DNA from: JAAXQD01 sp963790095
GTDB taxonomy: Bacteria; Desulfobacterota; Desulfobacteria; Desulfobacterales; UBA11574
Assembly: GCA_963790095.1 (NCBI GenBank)
Contig: CAWBNO010000010.1
Coordinates: 37,776-101,775, forward strand
Reading direction: 5' to 3'
Length of the DNA stretch: 64,000 nt
The notes beneath the pieces are model-generated. The model was not told where the DNA came from and ran no database searches. It was given only the letters and a program-made list of their open reading frames with translations. The position numbers and the translations under genes were made by a program. Of the stretch, positions 55,093 to 64,000 are shown one piece after another (within the stretch, counting starts at the first letter, position 1; each line of letters starts with the position of its first letter).

Positions 55093-55995
55093 ATGGAAAA
55101 AATTACCCTCGCAGGACAGCTATTTCAATATTTGATTACGGGGCTGACCGTTGGCAGTATTTATGCAATGGTGGCCGTCGGGTTTAATATTATCTATAAT
55201 GTGACCGAGATCATCAATTTTGCCCAGGGCGAATTTGTGATGCTGGGAGGATTGATTATGGTCTTTTTTCACGTTGCCGTCGGACTTCCCCTGATTCTGG
55301 CATTTCCGGCAACGGTTATCCTGGTCACTCTGGTGGGGGTGCTGTTGGATAGATTGGCCATCAACCCCATTCGACAGCCCACGGTACTCACCCTGATTAT
55401 TGCAACGATTGCTGCGTCCATTCTGCTCAAGGGAACGGCCATGTTCGTCTGGGGCAAGAACCCTTATGATCTCCCTGCGTTTTCCGGACGGAGTCCCATC
55501 TCTATTTTCGGCGCCGTGATCCAACCTCAGTATTTGTGGGTGATCGGATTTTTAATCGTCATTGTTATTATTCTGTCCATTTTCTTTAATCGAACCATTA
55601 TCGGAAAGGCAATGAGTGCCTGTGCGGACAATCCCGATGCAGCCAGTCTGGTCGGGATTAATGTCAAGCAGATGATATTGTTGTCATTTGCGCTTTCAGC
55701 CGCCATCGGAGCGGTTGCCGGCATTACGGTGACGCCCATCTCTCTGATGGAATACGATCGGGGGGCCATGCTGGCGGTGAAGGGATTCAGCGCCGCTGTT
55801 TTGGGAGGGCTGGGCAGTTTTCCGGGCGCTATTTTAGGCGGTTTAATTATCGGCGCCATCGAATCGTTCGGCGCCGGGCTTATTTCTTCCGGGTACAAAG
55901 ATGCCTTTGCATTGATTGTACTTTTGGTGGTGTTGTTTTTTAAGCCCAGTGGAATTTTGGGCAGCATAGAGATCAGCAGGATCAAGAGGTTTTAG
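55093..55995 (+). CDS. livH: Branched-chain amino acid-type ABC permease, LivH
   Basis: A 300-residue polytopic protein: GLTVGSIYAMVAVGFNIIYN, EIINFAQGEFVMLGGL, VGINVKQMILLSFALSAAIG and the GGLGSFPGAILGGLIIGAIE loop. Forms the channel with LivM, which starts 2 bp after this stop. Confidence 0.94.
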   Translation: MEKITLAGQLFQYLITGLTVGSIYAMVAVGFNIIYNVTEIINFAQGEFVMLGGLIMVFFHVAVGLPLILAFPATVILVTLVGVLLDRLAINPIRQPTVLTLIIATIAASILLKGTAMFVWGKNPYDLPAFSGRSPISIFGAVIQPQYLWVIGFLIVIVIILSIFFNRTIIGKAMSACADNPDAASLVGINVKQMILLSFALSAAIGAVAGITVTPISLMEYDRGAMLAVKGFSAAVLGGLGSFPGAILGGLIIGAIESFGAGLISSGYKDAFALIVLLVVLFFKPSGILGSIEISRIKRF

Positions 55996-55997
55996 TC

Positions 55998-56951
55998 ATG
56001 TTACGAATCGGCAAACTTCCCATCGCCGTTTTTGCGCTATGTATCATCATTTTCCCATGGCTTGCTCGAGAAATTACCTGCATAAGCCATTATACCGATA
56101 TTATGGTTTTTGTGGGAATTTACTGCCTGATTACCATCGGTCTGAGTTTGCTGATGGGCTATGCGGGACAAATATCCATCGGTCACGGGGCCTTTTATGG
56201 CATCGGTGCTTACACCTCGGCAATTTTGACGGTTCGTTACGGCTTAAATCCCTGGACCTGTATGCTGATCGGCATGAGTATTGCCGCGGTGGTTGCCGTT
56301 TTGGTCGGAGCGCCTTCTCTCAAGCTGAAGGGGCATTATTTGGCCATGGCAACACTGGCCTTTGGAGTTATCGTTTATATCATCTTCAATGAAGAGGCTG
56401 CCTGGACCGGCGGTCCGGATGGTATGTCCGGAATCCCCGGTTTAAGCTTGTTCGGGTTTGAATTCGATTCCATTGAAAGGTATTATTATCTGGTGTGGGG
56501 TTTTGTATTCTTTGCGTTTATCTTTACCGTCGATTTGATTCAATCGGGCACGGGGCGTGCATTGAGGGCCATCCATGCGAGCGAACCGGCCGCCAATGCC
56601 ATGGGTGTGGATATTTCCAGATTCAAGATACTGGTATTTGTCTACTCTGCAATATTAGCATCTTTGGCGGGGAGTATCTATGCCCATTATCTTAATTTTA
56701 TCAATCCGTCTACGTTTGACCTTTTCTTTTCAATCAAGCTTTTGATCATGATTGCTCTTGGCGGTATGTATAACATCTGGGGCGCTATCATCGGTGCCGG
56801 GCTTATCACTTTTTTGAGCTATGAATGGCTCCATTATTTTCAAGAATTCGAAGTCATCGTATATGGGGCTATCCTGCTTTTGGTCACCATTTTTCTGCCT
56901 AAGGGCCTGGTGGGAGTGGCTGAAATTGCAAAAGACTGGTTCAGGAGATAG
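55998..56951 (+). CDS. livM: Branched-chain amino acid-type ABC permease, LivM
   Basis: A 317-residue permease with GLSLLMGYAGQISIGHGAFY, MGVDISRFKILVFVYSAILA and the LGGMYNIWGAIIGAGL coupling loop. ATG 55998 follows AGAGG at about 55985. Standard operon position between livH and livG. Confidence 0.94.
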   Translation: MLRIGKLPIAVFALCIIIFPWLAREITCISHYTDIMVFVGIYCLITIGLSLLMGYAGQISIGHGAFYGIGAYTSAILTVRYGLNPWTCMLIGMSIAAVVAVLVGAPSLKLKGHYLAMATLAFGVIVYIIFNEEAAWTGGPDGMSGIPGLSLFGFEFDSIERYYYLVWGFVFFAFIFTVDLIQSGTGRALRAIHASEPAANAMGVDISRFKILVFVYSAILASLAGSIYAHYLNFINPSTFDLFFSIKLLIMIALGGMYNIWGAIIGAGLITFLSYEWLHYFQEFEVIVYGAILLLVTIFLPKGLVGVAEIAKDWFRR

Positions 56952-56958
56952 ATGACAG

Positions 56959-57738
56959 ATGACGGTCGATAACGGGGAAAATATCCTGGAGGTTCAGGGA
57001 GTGGTCATGGTTTTTGGCGGATTAATGGCGCTCAGCAACCTCAGTTTCCAGGTTAAAAAGGGAATGATCAAGGCGGTTATCGGTCCCAACGGTGCCGGTA
57101 AAACAACACTCTTTAATGTCATTACCGGATCTTTTCCACCCATAAAGGGATCTATAAGGTTTAAAGGCCGGTCCATCGAAAATCTCAAGGCCCACAAAAT
57201 TGCAGACCGGGGAATTTCACGGACATTCCAGACCGTCGAGCTGTTTGGCAATATGACCGTTCTTGAAAATGTCATGCTGGGATGCCATACCCGGGTCCCC
57301 ACATCCTTTATGGCGTCGGGGTTCAGACTCCCGGGAGCCAAACGGAAAGAAGAAGAAATGCGGGAAAGGGCCCTGAAGATTTTGAAGTTCATCGGGCTGG
57401 CAGACAAGTTCGAAGAACCGGCGGACAACCTGCCGCTTGGGCAGCAGAAGATGCTGGAAATCGGACGGGCTTTGGCCACTGAACCGGAACTGATCTGTCT
57501 GGACGAGCCTGCGGCGGGCCTCAATGAGACCGAAACGTATGTGGCATCTTCTCTGATCAAAGCCATCAACGCAAAAGGGATTACCGTTTTGCTGGTTGAG
57601 CATGATATGAAGGTGATCATGAATATATCCGATGAGATTGTGGTGCTCAACTATGGACAGAAGATCGCGGAAGGAACTCCGGAAGCGATCCGGGACAATC
57701 CAAGGGTAATTGAAGCCTATTTGGGAAGCGAGGCTTAA
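56959..57738 (+). CDS. livG: ABC transporter ATP-binding protein, LivG
   Basis: A 259-residue ATPase with Walker A GPNGAGKTTL, the LivG-specific region FQTVELFGNMTVLENVMLGC, signature LPLGQQKMLEIGRAL, Walker B LICLDEPAAGLNE and VEHDMKVIM. The ribosome site is AGGAG just before the upstream stop. Confidence 0.95.
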   Translation: MTVDNGENILEVQGVVMVFGGLMALSNLSFQVKKGMIKAVIGPNGAGKTTLFNVITGSFPPIKGSIRFKGRSIENLKAHKIADRGISRTFQTVELFGNMTVLENVMLGCHTRVPTSFMASGFRLPGAKRKEEEMRERALKILKFIGLADKFEEPADNLPLGQQKMLEIGRALATEPELICLDEPAAGLNETETYVASSLIKAINAKGITVLLVEHDMKVIMNISDEIVVLNYGQKIAEGTPEAIRDNPRVIEAYLGSEA

Positions 57739-57741
57739 AAT

Positions 57742-58455
57742 ATGCTTAAGATCGAGGGGCTATGCACCGCGTATGGCAGAATCCATGTTCTGAAAAAAGT
57801 TTCACTTAAGGTGCCCGAAGGAAAGATGGTTTCCATCATTGGGGCCAACGGAGCCGGAAAATCGACCCTGCTCAAGGCGATATCCGGGTTGATGAAGATC
57901 GATAAAGGCCGCATTCTGTATAAAGACCGCGACATTGGCGGTCTGTCTGCCAACCGGATCGTCAGTTTGGGCATATCCCAGGTGCCGGAAGGGCGGCAGA
58001 TTTTTGCCCACCTCACGGTTCTGGACAATATCCACCTCGGGGCTTATTTATACTTTAAACCCAGGAACCGTCTAGAGATCAACGAGAAGGTCAAGGGTAT
58101 TTATGAAATCTTTCCGGTTCTTGAAAAACGTTCAAAGCAGATTGCCGGCACCCTGTCCGGTGGAGAACAGCAGATGCTGGCCATTGCCCGGGCCTTGATG
58201 GCCCAGCCTGAACTGCTCCTGTTGGATGAACCTTCCATGGGCATTGCTCCCTTGATCGTTCGTGAGATATTTCATGTCATAAAACAGCTGAACGAAACAG
58301 GAACCACGGTTCTGCTTGTGGAGCAGAATGCAAGGGCCGCCCTCAAAATCGCCCATTATTCCTACGTGATAGAGCGGGGAGAAATCGTTCTGGAAGGTTT
58401 GGCCGGAGAGCTTCTTCACAACCCGAAGGTCAAAGAGGTGTATCTCGGCGGGTAA
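57742..58455 (+). CDS. livF: ABC transporter ATP-binding protein, LivF
   Basis: A 237-residue ATPase with Walker A GANGAGKSTLLKAISG, QVPEGRQIFAHLTVLDNI, signature LSGGEQQMLAIARAL, Walker B LLLLDEPSMGIAPL and VEQNAR. Starts 3 bp after livG and closes the operon. Confidence 0.95.
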   Translation: MLKIEGLCTAYGRIHVLKKVSLKVPEGKMVSIIGANGAGKSTLLKAISGLMKIDKGRILYKDRDIGGLSANRIVSLGISQVPEGRQIFAHLTVLDNIHLGAYLYFKPRNRLEINEKVKGIYEIFPVLEKRSKQIAGTLSGGEQQMLAIARALMAQPELLLLDEPSMGIAPLIVREIFHVIKQLNETGTTVLLVEQNARAALKIAHYSYVIERGEIVLEGLAGELLHNPKVKEVYLGG

Positions 58456-58480
58456 CCCATAACCATACATTAATATTAAA

Positions 58481-58753
58481 ATGATGAATTCTGAAAAATC
58501 GGACAAAAACGAGAAAGCCCCTAAAGATAAAAACAAAGTTGTTGTCCAGATAATCTGGGGCATTGCACTCACCCTGGCCGGAATCGGGGTGTTTTTCAGG
58601 ATCCCCCAGGTAATGCCCAGAATTGAAAAGATCGAACAATTCGCTTCGGTAATGGTTTTTATCCGTTTTAGCTTCTATCTTTTGGGTATGCTTCTGATTG
58701 GCGGGGGGCTGAAGAAAATTTATATTCACTTTGGAATATTAAAAGATCGCTAA
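58481..58753 (+). CDS. Small two-helix membrane protein
   Basis: A 90-residue protein with a highly charged N-terminus (SEKSDKNEKAPKDKNK) and two membrane helices (VVQIIWGIALTLAGIGVFFR and FIRFSFYLLGMLLIGGGLKK). No family recognised. It follows livF by 25 bp; a weak ribosome site leaves expression uncertain. Confidence 0.6.
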   Translation: MMNSEKSDKNEKAPKDKNKVVVQIIWGIALTLAGIGVFFRIPQVMPRIEKIEQFASVMVFIRFSFYLLGMLLIGGGLKKIYIHFGILKDR

Positions 58754-58754
58754 C

Positions 58755-59049
58755 CATTGCTTCACACAGAATCGCGAAGCGATGGTAACACCGAAAATCG
58801 TCGGGTCCATCCTCGTTTTATCTTGCACCCCCGTTGGCTCCTTGCACAGAAATTCGTGCATGGATGCCCATTTGAATGTGTAACTTCCACGGGTTCCCAA
58901 CCATTAAAAATTTCCATGGAATCCAATTCATAGAATTTGCCGGTTTAATTCAATGTGTCACGGGTCCCCAAAAAACCTTTCAGCTCTTAGCTTTGCGAGA
59001 ATTCTGGGTGGAAAGACGCATTTTAAAATCCGTCGGGTTTTAAAAAAAA
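58755..59049. other. Intergenic region with two hairpins
   Basis: CCATTGCTTC and GAAGCGATGG (about 58755-58786, one G-U pair) form a hairpin after the small membrane-protein gene. TGCAC/GTGCA forms a second one near 58843-58861. No gene was found in the rest. Confidence 0.4.
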
Positions 59050-61362
59050 GTGCTCTTTGGCACAAACGTTGCTGAACCGGATACCATGGTTTTAAAGAGA
59101 CGGAAACTCAAATTCGAAATTGCATATCGAAAAAACCTTCAGGACATTTGCAACAAAATACATGCTGCTGTAAATTTGGACGAGATCCTCGTCGATCTGA
59201 AAGACGAAATCACCGGGCTTTTTGAAGCGGAGCGATTGACCGTTTATGTGGTGGATGGGAAAAAACGGGAACTGGTCTCGAGGTTTAAATCCGGAGATGA
59301 AATCGCCGAGATCCGCATCCCCATATCGAATACGAGTATCTCCGGATGCGCTGCCTTTAAGCGGAAGCTCATAAATATAAAAAACGTTTATGATGACCGG
59401 GAAGTGGCTTCCATCGATGAAGACCTGAAATTCGACAAAAGCTGGGATCAAAGGGCAGGTTTTAAAACCAAACAGGTCCTGGTGGTACCGGTCATATTCA
59501 AAAAGTTTATCCTTGGCGTCATTCAGTTGATCAATCGGCGGGACGGCGGTTTGTTCAGTAGACTCGATGAGAAGTCTGTCACCGAAATGGCCAAAATTCT
59601 GGGAATTGCCTTGTACAACCAGAAACGGATGGCAAAGGCAAGGCCCAACAAGTTCGATTATCTTCTGGAACATCATATTCTGACTCAAAAAGAACTCGAC
59701 AGAGCTGTTTCCGATGCCCGGAAAGGAAAAGAATCCATTGAATCGGTTTTAATGTCGGATTTTAAGATTTCCAAAAAAAAGATCGGAAAATCTTTGAGTC
59801 GGTTCTACAAGGTTCCCTTTGTGGAATATGACAGAGACACGCCGGTTCCCCATGAACTGCTCACCGGTCTTAAAGTCCCTTTCCTGCGTAACAATCTCTG
59901 GGTTCCATTGAAGATGGAAGATAAAAAGATCGTTGTTGCAATCACCAATCCCTTCGACCTTCAAAAGATCGGTGAAATTAGGTCTCTTTTTCCCGGAAAG
60001 CCTCTGTCCTTCTATGTTGCTTTAAAACAGGACGTTCTGAACTTTATCAAACACTTCACCCGGAAAGAAAAAAAATCGGTTTCCATGGAAGAACTCCTAT
60101 ATCGGCTCGAAGGTGAGGAAGAAGCTATAGAAGATGAAGAGGCCGTGCTGTATGAAGAAGATAGTGCCATTGTGCAGCTGGTCCATAAAGTCATCGCCGA
60201 GGCCCATGACCAGGGATCTTCGGATATTCATATCGAACCGTACCCGGGAAAAGAAAAGACCCAGATCCGAATCCGGGTCGACGGGATGTGTCAGGTTTTC
60301 GAGGCCGTTCCCCATGCCCTTCGAGATAAAATCGTATCCCGGATAAAAATCATGGCCGGCCTCGACATTGTGGAGCGGCGCAAACCCCAGGACGGCACCA
60401 TAAAATTCAAAAATTATGGCGGTCCTGATATCGAGCTCCGGGTGGCCACCGTCCCCACCCAAGGCAATGTGGAAGATGTGGTGATGCGGATACTCCATTC
60501 CGGGGATCCGCTTCCTTTGAATAGAATCGGTTTTTCCACCGCTAATTACAACAACTTTATCGGGGCCGTCACAAAACCCTATGGCCTCATCTTCGTATGC
60601 GGACCCACCGGTTCCGGTAAGACGTCCACCCTCCATTCGGCTCTATCGTATATCAATACCACCGAAACCAAAATCTGGACCGCAGAAGATCCTGTGGAGA
60701 TCAGCCAGCGGGGACTGCGACAGGTTCAGGTAAAGCCCAAAATCGGGTTGGACTTTGCTTCTGCAATGCGGGCATTTTTAAGATCGGACCCGGATGTGAT
60801 CATGGTCGGTGAAATGCGGGACCGGGAGACCACGGCCATCGGCATTGAGGCATCCCTCACCGGACATCTGGTATTTTCAACCCTTCATACGAACAGCGCC
60901 CCTGAAAGTATCAGCCGGCTCCTTGACATGGGAATGGATCCGTTCAACTTCGCAGATGCCATATTGTGTATTCTTGCCCAGCGTCTGGTTCGCACCCTGT
61001 GTAGACGTTGCAAGGCATCGTATCATCCATCCGGGAAGGAGTACGACGAGTTGGTTCGGGAATATGGTTTGGTCCAAGAATTTAAAAAGAACGTTGATAT
61101 TCTTTACACCGAGAATCTGATGCTCTATCGGGCAAAAGGCTGTCCGAATTGTTACAACGCCGGATATGCAGGCCGAATGGCGCTCCATGAGCTGTTGATG
61201 GGGACCGAATCCATGAAAAAACTGATCCAGAACCGATCGCCGGTGGAGGTGATACGGGAACAGGCCATGAAAGACGGCATGAACACGTTAAAACAGGACG
61301 GCATCCAAAAGGTTTTTGGGGGAAACTGTGATCTTATGCAGGTGAGGAAGGTGTGCATCTGA
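59050..61362 (+). CDS. GAF-domain GspE/PilB-type secretion/pilus ATPase
   Basis: A 770-residue protein. Residues about 25-195 form a GAF domain (NLDEILVDLKDEITGLFEAE, VLVVPVIFKKFILGVIQLIN). About 200-330 is an MshEN-like N-domain (LTQKELDRAVSDARKGKESI, FYKVPFVEYD). The rest is a type II/IV secretion ATPase with GSSDIHIEPYPGKEKTQIRI, Walker A GPTGSGKT near 517, Asp box AEDPVEISQRGLRQVQV, Walker B VIMVGEMRD near 583, STLHTNSAP, and zinc cysteines CRRC and CPNC. The GAF fusion suggests ligand control. No other T2SS or pilus gene is next to it. GTG 59050 or ATG 59086 may be the start. Confidence 0.9.
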   Translation: MLFGTNVAEPDTMVLKRRKLKFEIAYRKNLQDICNKIHAAVNLDEILVDLKDEITGLFEAERLTVYVVDGKKRELVSRFKSGDEIAEIRIPISNTSISGCAAFKRKLINIKNVYDDREVASIDEDLKFDKSWDQRAGFKTKQVLVVPVIFKKFILGVIQLINRRDGGLFSRLDEKSVTEMAKILGIALYNQKRMAKARPNKFDYLLEHHILTQKELDRAVSDARKGKESIESVLMSDFKISKKKIGKSLSRFYKVPFVEYDRDTPVPHELLTGLKVPFLRNNLWVPLKMEDKKIVVAITNPFDLQKIGEIRSLFPGKPLSFYVALKQDVLNFIKHFTRKEKKSVSMEELLYRLEGEEEAIEDEEAVLYEEDSAIVQLVHKVIAEAHDQGSSDIHIEPYPGKEKTQIRIRVDGMCQVFEAVPHALRDKIVSRIKIMAGLDIVERRKPQDGTIKFKNYGGPDIELRVATVPTQGNVEDVVMRILHSGDPLPLNRIGFSTANYNNFIGAVTKPYGLIFVCGPTGSGKTSTLHSALSYINTTETKIWTAEDPVEISQRGLRQVQVKPKIGLDFASAMRAFLRSDPDVIMVGEMRDRETTAIGIEASLTGHLVFSTLHTNSAPESISRLLDMGMDPFNFADAILCILAQRLVRTLCRRCKASYHPSGKEYDELVREYGLVQEFKKNVDILYTENLMLYRAKGCPNCYNAGYAGRMALHELLMGTESMKKLIQNRSPVEVIREQAMKDGMNTLKQDGIQKVFGGNCDLMQVRKVCI

Positions 61363-61476
61363 GTCTTGATAGCGGTGGAGACCCTCATCTACTGCGTTAT
61401 TAAGGGCTCGCAATAGCAGACTATGGCTTCACCCTTAAGTGCCTTGCATATGAGTGCCTCCGCCGCTATCAAGACT
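61362..61476. repeat. 115-bp inverted-repeat element between convergent genes
   Basis: The 19-bp arms 61362-61380 (starting AGTCTTGATAGCGG) and 61458-61476 are inverted copies with one T/G difference. An inner TTAAGGG/CCCTTAA pair is nested inside. The nested-arm architecture resembles the element at 1470-1594, with unrelated sequence. Location: exactly between the stops of the ATPase and the M48 peptidase, where it could terminate both transcripts. Confidence 0.65.
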
Positions 61477-61501
61477 AAGATGGGAAACTTGGATATACGC
61501 G

Positions 61502-63340
61502 CTAAAATGCTTTGCCGCTTTTCACGGCGTCTTTGAATTTCTTCACCTGGCTTTGATAATAGCCCCGGTTTGTCGTTGCCGTCTCGAGGGCACGGGTTCC
61601 GGTGAGAAGGGCCATTTCAAACTGACCGTTTGCATAATAACTTTCGGCAAGGGTGTCGAATATGTGCGGAGCAACTTTGAGTCCCGCTGCTTTTTTTGCA
61701 AGGACCAGTGCTTTTTCCGGATCCCGGAAGGTATCGACTTCGCAGGTGGCATACAGCCATGCCAGGTTGTTCAAGGCATAAGGGTTGTCGGGATTGAGCC
61801 GTAGCGATTGTTCATATGCCTTTATGGTTTCCGTGTAGTTTTTATTGCTGAAATATAGATCCCCCAGTGTGGTGTAAAGGAGGGGATTGTCAGGGGTTTT
61901 TTCGAGTTCCCTTTGGATGACTTTTTCAAAAAAATGCGTGTTTAATTTCTTGCCGGCTTCACCAAAATTCAAATTATACCCGATACCACAGATGAGTACG
62001 ATCCCCACCAGATATACGGCGATACTTTTTTTAATTTTGTTGTCATGGCGGGTTATCCAGCGCCGGTCCATTTCGCACCTTTTTAGATAGTTGATCCGTT
62101 TTCTGATACTGAAATGGTGCCAGTTGGGTTTGTCGGAGGGGTGCCCGCTGGTTGCAGCGATTTTTTCAAATGTGGAGATCAGCGGTCCGGCACTATCGAA
62201 AAGGGCGTATACGTAGGTGTCGGCCTGCCGCTCGAAATTACGCATAAAATAACCGAAAATGAAGCGAAAATAGATCAAAAAAACGGTGATAATGACCAGG
62301 CTGAATATCCAGGTGGTAACGGTGGTCTGATCGAGACCGGTGGCGGTTATGAGCCGGTAAATGGTTTCTGAAAAAAGAATGGAATATACCAGCAGATTAA
62401 AAGTGGCGTAGGAGATCATCATATAGCCCACAAAAAACATGAGATAAAATAAAAGATGCTTTTTCTTGATGTGGCCTATTTCGTGGGCGATGACCGCATC
62501 GATTTCTTCAGGTTCCAACAGTTCCAAGAGGCCATTGGTGACCAGAATATAGCGGAATTTCTTGATCAGTCCCATGACAGCGGCGGTAATCATTCTTCCG
62601 CCGAAGATGGGCCAGTAAAGAATGTTGGCATATCCCATTTCGGCTTTTCGGCAGAGATTTTCGATCCGGCTTCTGTGGTGACCGGTTTCAAGGGGCTTAC
62701 ATCTCCAGAATTTCTGAATCATGGTGGGGCCTAGGATGGCAATGGCCAAAAGGAAAATAAGGAAGTAGGCCACTTCTCCCTCGGTGGTGGACAGCAGGCG
62801 TTTGGGAAGTTCAAAGGGCAGGGCATTGATAATGTCTGCGATTCCGGAAAGCAGGAGCCAGGGCAGAAGTATGGGGGCTGAAAATGAAATTTGGGAGAGA
62901 ACATAGGATCTCCTTGACATGTCGGTCCGGTACAGGACTTGATAAGGTCCGTAAGCACATGCCCAAACAATTGCCAGGTAAAAGATAAAAAGGAAAAGAA
63001 ACAACAAGGCCTGAAACGTCGGAATCAAGGCCAGGAAGTGGATTTTCGTCAAAAAAGACGATAGACTCAGTCCGTAAATATCGATGGAAAAAAGAACGAT
63101 GGCCAATATGGATTGGCGGGTTAATGTGGCGGTGAATTTATTGTCGAGATGAAAAAGCCTTTCTTTAAAAATCCGCTTTTCAATTCTGTGAAACTGAATC
63201 CAGGTGAACAGGGTAAAAATGACAATCAGACCGACAAAGAGAAAAAGAGTTTCAGGTCCTGTGAAATTGGTCTCTTCAGAAGGTTGATAGGTACTGTATA
63301 TGAGAAGTACCAGAATGAAGTATATGAAGTTGCCAAACAT
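61502..63340 (-). CDS. M48-family membrane metalloprotease with C-terminal TPRs
   Basis: A 612-residue membrane protein. Several N-terminal helices, a cytoplasmic loop with the zinc motif HEIGH (286-290) in DAVIAHEIGHIKKKH, the third ligand region in FERQADTYVYALFDSAGP, then TPRs (TPDNPLLYTTLGDLYFSNKN, YETIKAYEQSL-type units, APHIFDTLAESYYANGQFEM). Resembles CAAX-protease-like HtpX/Ste24 peptidases with an added TPR tail that may receive substrates. The ribosome site is weak. Confidence 0.88.
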   Translation of the reverse strand: MFGNFIYFILVLLIYSTYQPSEETNFTGPETLFLFVGLIVIFTLFTWIQFHRIEKRIFKERLFHLDNKFTATLTRQSILAIVLFSIDIYGLSLSSFLTKIHFLALIPTFQALLFLFLFIFYLAIVWACAYGPYQVLYRTDMSRRSYVLSQISFSAPILLPWLLLSGIADIINALPFELPKRLLSTTEGEVAYFLIFLLAIAILGPTMIQKFWRCKPLETGHHRSRIENLCRKAEMGYANILYWPIFGGRMITAAVMGLIKKFRYILVTNGLLELLEPEEIDAVIAHEIGHIKKKHLLFYLMFFVGYMMISYATFNLLVYSILFSETIYRLITATGLDQTTVTTWIFSLVIITVFLIYFRFIFGYFMRNFERQADTYVYALFDSAGPLISTFEKIAATSGHPSDKPNWHHFSIRKRINYLKRCEMDRRWITRHDNKIKKSIAVYLVGIVLICGIGYNLNFGEAGKKLNTHFFEKVIQRELEKTPDNPLLYTTLGDLYFSNKNYTETIKAYEQSLRLNPDNPYALNNLAWLYATCEVDTFRDPEKALVLAKKAAGLKVAPHIFDTLAESYYANGQFEMALLTGTRALETATTNRGYYQSQVKKFKDAVKSGKAF

Positions 63341-63419
63341 AATTTATCAATAAATTGTGAATCGTAAAGCGTAACGGGTGATGAGTGAGTTTCACTTGTC
63401 ATTTACCATTTGTCACTTG

Positions 63420-63947
63420 TTACTTGTAAAATCTTTCTTTTTCACTGTAGATACAGCCGCAGTATTGCTGACGGTAAAGTTTCAAGTTTTTGGAGGTTTC
63501 GACGCCTTCCTTCCATCCTTTTCGGAAATCATCGTAGTAGAATTTTACGCCTACGGATTTCCCCACGGCCTCACCGATGGATTTTATTGCATCGTGCTTC
63601 TGGAATTTACTGTATAACAGTGTGGAGCTGAAATAGTCGAACTTTCCGCGCTTTGCCATGAGTGCCGTGGATTTGAGGCGTTCATGGTAGCAGTAGTCGC
63701 AACGGTTCGATTCTCTGAACGCCACGTTTCGGATGAAACCTTCCAGATCGTATCCGTCCTGGTAGATGACTCTGAGATCCCTGGAAGCGCTATAAGATTT
63801 CAGGGTTTCCTCTCTTCGGATACACTCCGTATAGGGGTGGATGTTGTTTCTGTAGAAGAAACCCATGATGTCAAGCCCATCATTGCGAAGGGTTTTCAAC
63901 GGGTATATGGCACACGGGGCGCAGCAGATGTGAAGAAGGATTTTCAT
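63420..63947 (-). CDS. queH: Epoxyqueuosine reductase QueH
   Basis: A 175-residue protein with HICCAPCAIYPLKTL, RCDYCYHERLKSTALMA and YRQQYCGCIYSEKERF: the four-Cys [4Fe-4S] pattern plus the CxC-like di-Cys of QueH (formerly DUF208). It reduces epoxyqueuosine to queuosine in tRNA. ATG 63947 overlaps the stop of the upstream YggS-like gene (ATGA). Confidence 0.93.
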   Translation of the reverse strand: MKILLHICCAPCAIYPLKTLRNDGLDIMGFFYRNNIHPYTECIRREETLKSYSASRDLRVIYQDGYDLEGFIRNVAFRESNRCDYCYHERLKSTALMAKRGKFDYFSSTLLYSKFQKHDAIKSIGEAVGKSVGVKFYYDDFRKGWKEGVETSKNLKLYRQQYCGCIYSEKERFYK

Positions 63948-64000
63948 CTTCTTTCTCCAAAAATTGCGGTTCCGATACGCACAAGGGTTGCCCCTTCCTG
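63944..64000 (-). CDS. YggS-type PLP homeostasis protein, 3' end only
   Basis: The last 18 codons read QEGATLVRIGTAIFGERR and then a stop at 63944. GATxVRIGTAIFG is the conserved C-terminus of the YggS/PLPBP family. The gene runs off the window. Its stop overlaps the queH start, indicating one transcript. Confidence 0.75.
   Translation of the reverse strand, partial: QEGATLVRIGTAIFGERR

Overview
The window looks like a chromosome segment of an anaerobic Desulfobacterota bacterium, probably a relative of the Desulfobacterales. The pointers are two Liv-type ABC transporter clusters interleaved with acyl-CoA/phenylacetate-CoA ligases and a crotonase, a UGA-containing glutaredoxin-like gene, DUF362, UPF0280, QueH and an RpoH-type sigma factor. 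This placement is inference from gene content; no rRNA or taxonomic marker is present.

Layout. 1-1025: a short gene with two in-frame UGA codons (probable selenoprotein of the Uxx-star type) followed by a frameshifted LOG-family gene. 1026-1726: repeats only, including a 125-bp nested inverted repeat. 1727-11155: livG / acyl-CoA synthetase / livH / livM / substrate-binding protein / livF / lipoprotein / second acyl-CoA ligase, one co-directional uptake-and-activation cluster. 11361-17545: a CxxC microprotein, a putative molybdenum-carrier protein, a truncated DUF2779 gene, DUF362, a tandem HD/HD-GYP protein, an EI24 membrane protein and a CNT nucleoside transporter. 17546-18723: decayed DNA with an MFS remnant.

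18724-38140 is a genomic island of about 19.4 kb, bounded by a perfect 46-bp direct repeat of the 3' half of tRNA-Arg(TCT). The intact tRNA and an N-terminally shortened tyrosine recombinase lie at the right end. Cargo: small membrane and zinc proteins, a Spy-like periplasmic protein, HU, a universal stress protein, a 5'-truncated group II intron whose reverse transcriptase runs out of a TPR-gene remnant, lipoproteins and glycine-zipper proteins, an alkylsulfatase-like protein lacking the usual metal ligands, three DUF1254/DUF1214 genes (two broken), remnants of outer-membrane beta-barrels, and a TolB/TPR-type regulator next to a perfect 22-bp palindrome.

38172-53217 is denser housekeeping DNA: RpoH-like sigma factor, TPR lipoprotein, DUF4292 lipoprotein, Mut7-C protein, RimK-like ATP-grasp protein, dGTPase, UPF0280, HIT hydrolase, LapA protein, MutS, AMIN/amidase_3, enoyl-CoA hydratase and phenylacetate-CoA ligase. 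53306-58455 is an ACT-domain gene and a complete second Liv ABC system in standard order, with a strong hairpin after the binding protein. 58481-64000 holds a small membrane protein, a GAF-GspE ATPase, an M48 peptidase with TPRs, QueH and the 3' end of a YggS-type gene.

A recurrent feature is single-base frameshifts in otherwise well-preserved genes (about 700, 42928, 53489, 34636 and several in the DUF1254 genes). Some of these may be sequencing errors; those in the island coincide with real gene decay (truncated integrase, beta-barrel and intron).
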